Assembly: GCA_020849935.1 (NCBI GenBank)
Contig: JADZFJ010000438.1
Location: 1 to 10,138 of the forward strand
Direction of reading: 5' to 3'
Source: Crocinitomix sp.
GTDB lineage: Bacteria; Bacteroidota; Bacteroidia; Flavobacteriales_D; Crocinitomicaceae
DNA: 10,138 bases
The position numbers and the translations under genes were made by a program. Positions 7,040-10,138 of this stretch are shown here, piece by piece (within the stretch, counting starts at the first letter, position 1; every line of letters begins with the position of its first letter). A model generated the notes under the pieces. That model worked only from the letters and a program-made list of their open reading frames with translations. It was not told the DNA's origin and made no database searches.

Positions 7040-7592
7040 TGATTATTGTACTACTTGTTATATTATAAGCTTCTAACTTATTTTTAATCATGTTTCTGGC
7101 CTTGGCTAATTGCGTTTTTGAAGTATTGACCGATACTCCCAAATATTCTGCAATTTCCTGGTGTTTGAGGTTGTCCAATACATACAAACTAAATACGGTT
7201 CGATAACCATCTGGCAATTCTTGTAATATTTTGTGAAGGATTTGCGTAATTTTCGTCGAATTTTCTTCCAAAACAATTTCGGTTGTATCTTCACCTTCAA
7301 AATACAAATCATCTTCAATGAACTCAAATTTTTTATCGCGGCGATATTGGCTGATGGCTTCGTTTATCACAATTCTTTTAATCCAACCTCCTAATTCATA
7401 CTCGGGGTTAAATTTGTCCCGATTTTGATAAATTTTGATAAATGCTTCTTGTAAAACATCACCTGCCGTGTCAGAATCTTTCGCATATCTTAGGCAAATC
7501 GAGTACATCGCCTTCGAATAATCACGATAGATTATGTCAAATGCGGCTTTATTCCCTCGAATAAACTCCTTTTTAAGTTTTTGCGGATCCAA
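7032..7592 (-). CDS. ECF-type RNA polymerase sigma factor (sigma-70 family)
   Basis: The 186-residue product is a sigma factor of the extracytoplasmic-function group, which would direct RNA polymerase to a dedicated promoter set. Region 2 is about residues 8-86, including DVLQEAFIKIY (45-55) and the GGWIKRIVINEAISQYRR stretch (68-85) that melts and contacts the -10 element. An acidic linker (88-112) follows. Region 4 is about 113-173, with the helix-turn-helix around HQEIAEYLGVSVNTSKTQL (144-162). Regions 1 and 3 are absent, as expected. The start is TTG at 7592-7590: an in-frame TAA lies just upstream (9 bases between it and TTG) and no ATG precedes region 2, so TTG is the only reasonable start. 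A purine stretch (AAGAAG) precedes it. The downstream barrel protein overlaps its last 8 bases and may control its activity (inference). No canonical TAnnTTTG promoter is visible upstream, which leaves self-regulated transcription possible. Confidence 0.95.
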   Translation of the reverse strand: MDPQKLKKEFIRGNKAAFDIIYRDYSKAMYSICLRYAKDSDTAGDVLQEAFIKIYQNRDKFNPEYELGGWIKRIVINEAISQYRRDKKFEFIEDDLYFEGEDTTEIVLEENSTKITQILHKILQELPDGYRTVFSLYVLDNLKHQEIAEYLGVSVNTSKTQLAKARNMIKNKLEAYNITSSTIING

Positions 7593-7627
7593 CTTCTTAA
7601 CTTACCTCAATTATTAATATCCTTTAA

Positions 7628-7659
7628 ATTGTACTTCACCTATTTTATTACAGTACAAT
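7628..7659. promoter_or_regulatory. Inverted-repeat candidate operator upstream of the sigma gene
   Basis: ATTGTACT (7628-7635) and AGTACAAT (7652-7659) are perfect 8-bp reverse complements with a 16-base AT-rich spacer. The arms are 24 bases apart centre to centre, just over two helical turns, and lie 36 to 67 bases upstream of the TTG start of the sigma gene, in the promoter zone. This fits half-sites for a dimeric regulator on one face of DNA, or an RNA hairpin in the leader. The regulator is unknown. Confidence 0.45.
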
Positions 7660-7730
7660 GCATTTTTAAAAGGGTTGCCTAGAAAAGAAATTATTTTTTG
7701 AAAATCTTTTTTTTTAGATTCAATTGTTCA

Positions 7731-8630
7731 TTATTCGATGCTCAAAATGCGCACATCGTAGACAATATCTGTGTTTTTTGGTACTAAATCTACCATCCCT
7801 TTGGCGCCATAGGCTAATGAATAAGGGATTTCTATAAAAGCATGTTCTTCAGCACGGATTACTTTCATTCCTTGATGCAAACCATCTACCACATTGTCGT
7901 TTTCTAAAACAAAACTAAATGGTTGGCTGTCTTTGAACGAATTGTCATATAATTTTCCTTTGGGTCCTTTGGTATACGCAAAATAATCGAAGGTGATGGT
8001 TTGATCTTTTTTAGGCAGTGCACCCCCTTCATTTGTTTTCCATCGATACACTTTTACGCCTTCTTCTAAAACAATCGGTTCAACACGACTTATAATTTGA
8101 ATATCCACAATTAAATCAGCATTAGGCGGTACAATACCTTCATATCCAAATTCGCTGTATCCTAACGATGCTGGAATCATGATTCGACCTACATCGCCCA
8201 CATTGATTTTTAAAAAGGCTATTTCCCAACCGTCAATCATCATCCCGATATTCGTTTTTAACGGAACTGGTCTTCCAAGTTCTTTGTTCGAATCGTACAC
8301 TTTGCCGGTAGCAATTCGAGCATCGTAATTCACCATCACCACATCATTTAGGCGAATTGGGTTATTTTCATTTTTTTTCGACCATTCGATTCGCAAACCA
8401 TCATTTAATTGCAAAACCATTTTGTTAGGAGTGCCATTAATCGAATCTGGGAGCATTAAGTTTGATTTGTCAAAACCAAACGAATCAACATTTCCAGCAT
8501 CTACGATAAGGTTAGTGTCAACCACGCTATTTTGATTAGTTTCATTCGTTTCGGTATTAACCCCATCTAAATTGCAGCTCTGCGTTAAAAATAGGAGAGA
8601 GGTTACCCAAATTATTGACTTTACTTTCAT
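7731..8630 (-). CDS. Lipoprotein with two tandem FKBP-type peptidyl-prolyl isomerase domains
   Basis: The 299-residue product is a predicted lipoprotein carrying two FKBP domains, which catalyse proline cis/trans isomerisation or act as chaperones in the envelope. I choose ATG 8630-8628, which forms an ATGA overlap with the previous gene's stop and yields a lipoprotein signal (hydrophobic residues 5-16, LTQSC with Cys19). The frame stays open further upstream (to 8756), but that part lies inside the previous gene and would bury the signal. After a polar tether (20-70), domain 1 is about 72-183, with NYDARI (101-106), VYD (112-114), the GW of GMMIDGWE (Trp135) and SLGYSEFGYEGIVPP (155-169). 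Domain 2 is about 190-298, with FDYFAYT (214-220), LYDNS (227-231), VDGLHQGM (248-255; Leu replaces the usual Trp) and SLAYGAKG (271-278). Domain 1 keeps more of the classical pocket than domain 2. It is the last gene of the DHH/GldI-like operon. Its client proteins are unknown. Confidence 0.9.
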   Translation of the reverse strand: MKVKSIIWVTSLLFLTQSCNLDGVNTETNETNQNSVVDTNLIVDAGNVDSFGFDKSNLMLPDSINGTPNKMVLQLNDGLRIEWSKKNENNPIRLNDVVMVNYDARIATGKVYDSNKELGRPVPLKTNIGMMIDGWEIAFLKINVGDVGRIMIPASLGYSEFGYEGIVPPNADLIVDIQIISRVEPIVLEEGVKVYRWKTNEGGALPKKDQTITFDYFAYTKGPKGKLYDNSFKDSQPFSFVLENDNVVDGLHQGMKVIRAEEHAFIEIPYSLAYGAKGMVDLVPKNTDIVYDVRILSIE

Positions 8631-9148
8631 TGTTCTATTCGGATTAATTCGATATCGTAAATTACGGGAGTTAATGGTGGGATTTTGTCTGTATCCCCAA
8701 CCAACCCATGCGCGGCGTGACTTGGAATAATGAATTTTGCCCGATCGCCAGGACACATGAATTGAATTCCTTCGTGTAAGCCACTTTCAATGTCGGATTT
8801 TTCAACCATAAAACTCTCAGGACCTTTTATTTCGGAGGTATAACAAATCTCCCCATTTAATAAGGAGATCTCAAAATCTACGGTCACCACATCCCCAACT
8901 TTGGCGGTATCTTGCGATTCACTTTTAGAATAAACCATGTAGTGTAAACCAGTGCCGGTTTGTGTCATTTTCCAATCTTGATGCGTGGACAAAAAGACTT
9001 GAATTTCTTCCAATTCCTCTTCTGCAAAGGTGGCATTCATATCACTTGATTCATCTTGGTTCCAATTTGCATCAGTAACGACCATTTCGGATTCATCTGA
9101 ACCACAAGATCCGAGGAAAATTAAGAGCGTAGGAATTACGTATTTCAT
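8627..9148 (-). CDS. GldI-like FKBP-type peptidyl-prolyl isomerase lipoprotein
   Basis: The 173-residue product has a short lipoprotein signal ending in FLGSC (Cys15), an acidic tether (17-60), and one FKBP domain at about 66-172. Length, the motif series SGLHEGIQFMCPGDRAKF followed by IPSHAAHG and GDTDKIPP, and the position after a DHH phosphoesterase gene all resemble GldI, the gliding-motility-associated FKBP lipoprotein of flavobacteria. GldI itself is named from gliding genetics, so I leave the symbol blank. The active pocket is altered: the usual Tyr-Asp pair on the second strand reads CYTS (102-105), the Trp position is Leu124 (SGLHEG), and the conserved Tyr near the end is His147. Weak or no isomerase activity with retained binding or chaperone function is therefore plausible (inference). 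The start ATG (9148-9146) overlaps the upstream stop (ATGA), and its own stop overlaps the next start the same way, indicating tight cotranslation of three genes. Confidence 0.85.
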   Translation of the reverse strand: MKYVIPTLLIFLGSCGSDESEMVVTDANWNQDESSDMNATFAEEELEEIQVFLSTHQDWKMTQTGTGLHYMVYSKSESQDTAKVGDVVTVDFEISLLNGEICYTSEIKGPESFMVEKSDIESGLHEGIQFMCPGDRAKFIIPSHAAHGLVGDTDKIPPLTPVIYDIELIRIEQ

Positions 9149-10138
9149 TCGAAGTGAACTTTGTTATCTTCAACGAATTTAGGTAAAATCGTTACAAATT
9201 TTGCAATTGCTTCCTCAATTTTTCCGACAAATTTTCCGCCTGCCGCGTTTAAATGTCCTCCACCTCCAAAATGGGTTCGCGCTAAGTCATTTGCTGGAAT
9301 CGTTCCATTCGATCGAAATGAAATTTTAATAATCCCATCGGACTCATGAAAAAACACCGCCAATTTTACACTTTTTAAGGAAAGAACTTGATTCACTAAC
9401 CCTTCGGTATCTCCTTTCATTGGTGAAAACCGTTCTTGTTCGCTGCGAGTTAAGGAAAGATAACCTGTTTGAAGCGTTGGCAATACCACTAATTTTTCGA
9501 GCAAAGCGAAACTGGTTAATTTTATGCGGTTTTCGGTGTTCGTATCGAATAAATTCTCGTGAATCACTGAATGATTTAGGCCATTTTTAATCAAATACCC
9601 AGCAATTTCATGCGTTCGGGGAGTGACAGAAGAAAATCGAAATGAGCCTGAATCGGTTATGATTCCTGTGTAAATGCACGAAGCAAGTGGATCGGAAATT
9701 AGCTTTAAATCACCTCGCGCATCGATTAAATCAAAGATTAATTGACAAGTCGAACAAACGTCTTTATCTGAAAATACTAAGTCAACCATTCCTTCGTCAG
9801 GATCACGGTGATGATCGATCATAATTTTGTAAGCCGTCGAAGCCTCCAAGTAAGGATCAACCTTGCCAATTCTTCCAGTTGCGTTGTAATCAAGACAAAA
9901 AATTAAGTCGGCATTTTGCATGGCTTGAATGACAACCGCTTCATTTTCATCAAAGGTAAGAATCGAATTTATACCCGGCATCCAATCTAAAAAGTGTGGT
10001 GCTTTGTCTGGGTGAACGATGGTGATGTTTGAATGAAATTGGTTGAGATAATGATAAAGCGCCAATGACGAACCAATACTATCGCCGTCAGGAGATTTAT
10101 GTGCTGTAATCACAATCGACTTTGCAGCCTTCAGTTGA
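9145..10138 (-). CDS. DHH/DHHA1 phosphoesterase, NrnA-like (5' end outside window)
   Basis: The 330 visible residues belong to the DHH phosphoesterase family, which includes NrnA, a manganese-dependent enzyme that degrades very short RNAs and dephosphorylates 3'-phosphoadenosine 5'-phosphate. Numbering from the window edge, the DHH domain contains HKSPDGDSIGSS (13-24, metal-binding Asp pair), FCLDYNATGRIG (80-91), the name-giving DHH (108-110, in MIDHHRDPD) and YTGIITDSGSFRFS (156-169). The DHHA1 domain follows, with FGGGGHLNAAGGKF at 290-303. All key motifs are intact. A GTG at 10113 could be read as a start, but the frame stays open to the edge and encodes QLKAAKSIVITAHK, the normal family N-terminus. 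I infer that the true start lies outside and roughly 10-20 residues are missing. It is the first visible gene of the operon with the two FKBP lipoproteins. Action on c-di-AMP-type dinucleotides cannot be excluded from sequence alone. Confidence 0.92.
   Translation of the reverse strand, partial: QLKAAKSIVITAHKSPDGDSIGSSLALYHYLNQFHSNITIVHPDKAPHFLDWMPGINSILTFDENEAVVIQAMQNADLIFCLDYNATGRIGKVDPYLEASTAYKIMIDHHRDPDEGMVDLVFSDKDVCSTCQLIFDLIDARGDLKLISDPLASCIYTGIITDSGSFRFSSVTPRTHEIAGYLIKNGLNHSVIHENLFDTNTENRIKLTSFALLEKLVVLPTLQTGYLSLTRSEQERFSPMKGDTEGLVNQVLSLKSVKLAVFFHESDGIIKISFRSNGTIPANDLARTHFGGGGHLNAAGGKFVGKIEEAIAKFVTILPKFVEDNKVHFE

Noticed and set aside
7700..7721. Small AT hairpin (AATCT, eight T, AGATT) after the two-domain FKBP gene as a terminator.
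   Set aside because: The stem has only five A/T-rich pairs, and in the transcribed (minus) direction the loop is poly-A with no T-run after the stem, so it is not a convincing terminator.
8631..8756. N-terminal extension of the two-domain FKBP protein to an ATG at 8756.
   Set aside because: The extension lies inside the GldI-like gene in another frame and would bury the lipoprotein signal. The ATG at 8630 has the ATGA overlap seen elsewhere in the operon.
10111..10113. GTG as the start of the DHH phosphoesterase.
   Set aside because: The frame continues upstream to the window edge and encodes typical family N-terminal sequence (AAKSIVITAHK), so the gene is truncated by the window and does not start here.
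1..10138. Mobile element, phage, CRISPR array, toxin-antitoxin or defence island.
   Set aside because: No transposase, integrase, spaced direct repeats, or defence-related domains were found. Gene content and codon use look like stable chromosomal background.

Overview
The window looks like chromosomal DNA of a member of the Bacteroidota, most likely a flavobacterium-like lineage such as Flavobacteriales/Crocinitomicaceae (inference). Reasons: AT-rich genes with little Shine-Dalgarno signal; a perfect Bacteroidota-type -7 box (TACATTTG) before alaS; a secreted nuclease with a type IX secretion (T9SS) C-terminal sorting domain; a GldI-like FKBP lipoprotein next to a DHH phosphoesterase; and an ECF sigma factor paired with an inner-membrane-anchored beta-barrel protein. 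No phage, transposase, CRISPR, tRNA or rRNA genes are visible. Nine protein genes are supported, two of them cut by the window edges.

Layout. (1) 1-1272, minus: a secreted endonuclease I-family nuclease, followed with a 4-base overlap by an unrecognised gene that leaves the window. (2) About 1321-1536: a GC-richer, hairpin-rich intergenic element, probably a Bacteroidota intergenic repeat. (3) 1538-2509, minus: a membrane-anchored M23 (LytM) peptidase, transcribed divergently from alaS (2640-5258, plus) across 130 bases that hold apparently overlapping divergent promoters. (4) 5260-5442, plus: a 60-residue membrane protein one base after the alaS stop. Its 3' end overlaps by 11 bases the 3' end of the opposing gene. 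(5) 5432-7592, minus: an ECF sigma factor (TTG start) overlapping by 8 bases a 535-residue protein with a short cytoplasmic segment, one membrane helix, a long Ser/Asn/Gly-rich linker and a beta-barrel-like C-terminus. An 8+8 base dyad lies upstream. (6) 7731-10138, minus: DHH/DHHA1 phosphoesterase (5' end outside the window), GldI-like FKBP lipoprotein and two-domain FKBP lipoprotein, each joined to the next by an ATGA stop/start overlap.

The genes fall into housekeeping (alaS, NrnA-like phosphoesterase) and envelope or secretion functions (M23 peptidase, two FKBP lipoproteins, sigma/barrel pair, T9SS cargo). The most interesting candidate system is the sigma/barrel pair, which could be a one-protein envelope sensor controlling its sigma factor. 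This is inference from architecture and gene order. Nothing in the window proves a new system, and most of it is ordinary chromosomal content. No gene-free stretch exceeds 300 bases; the longest (1273-1537) is described as the repeat element.
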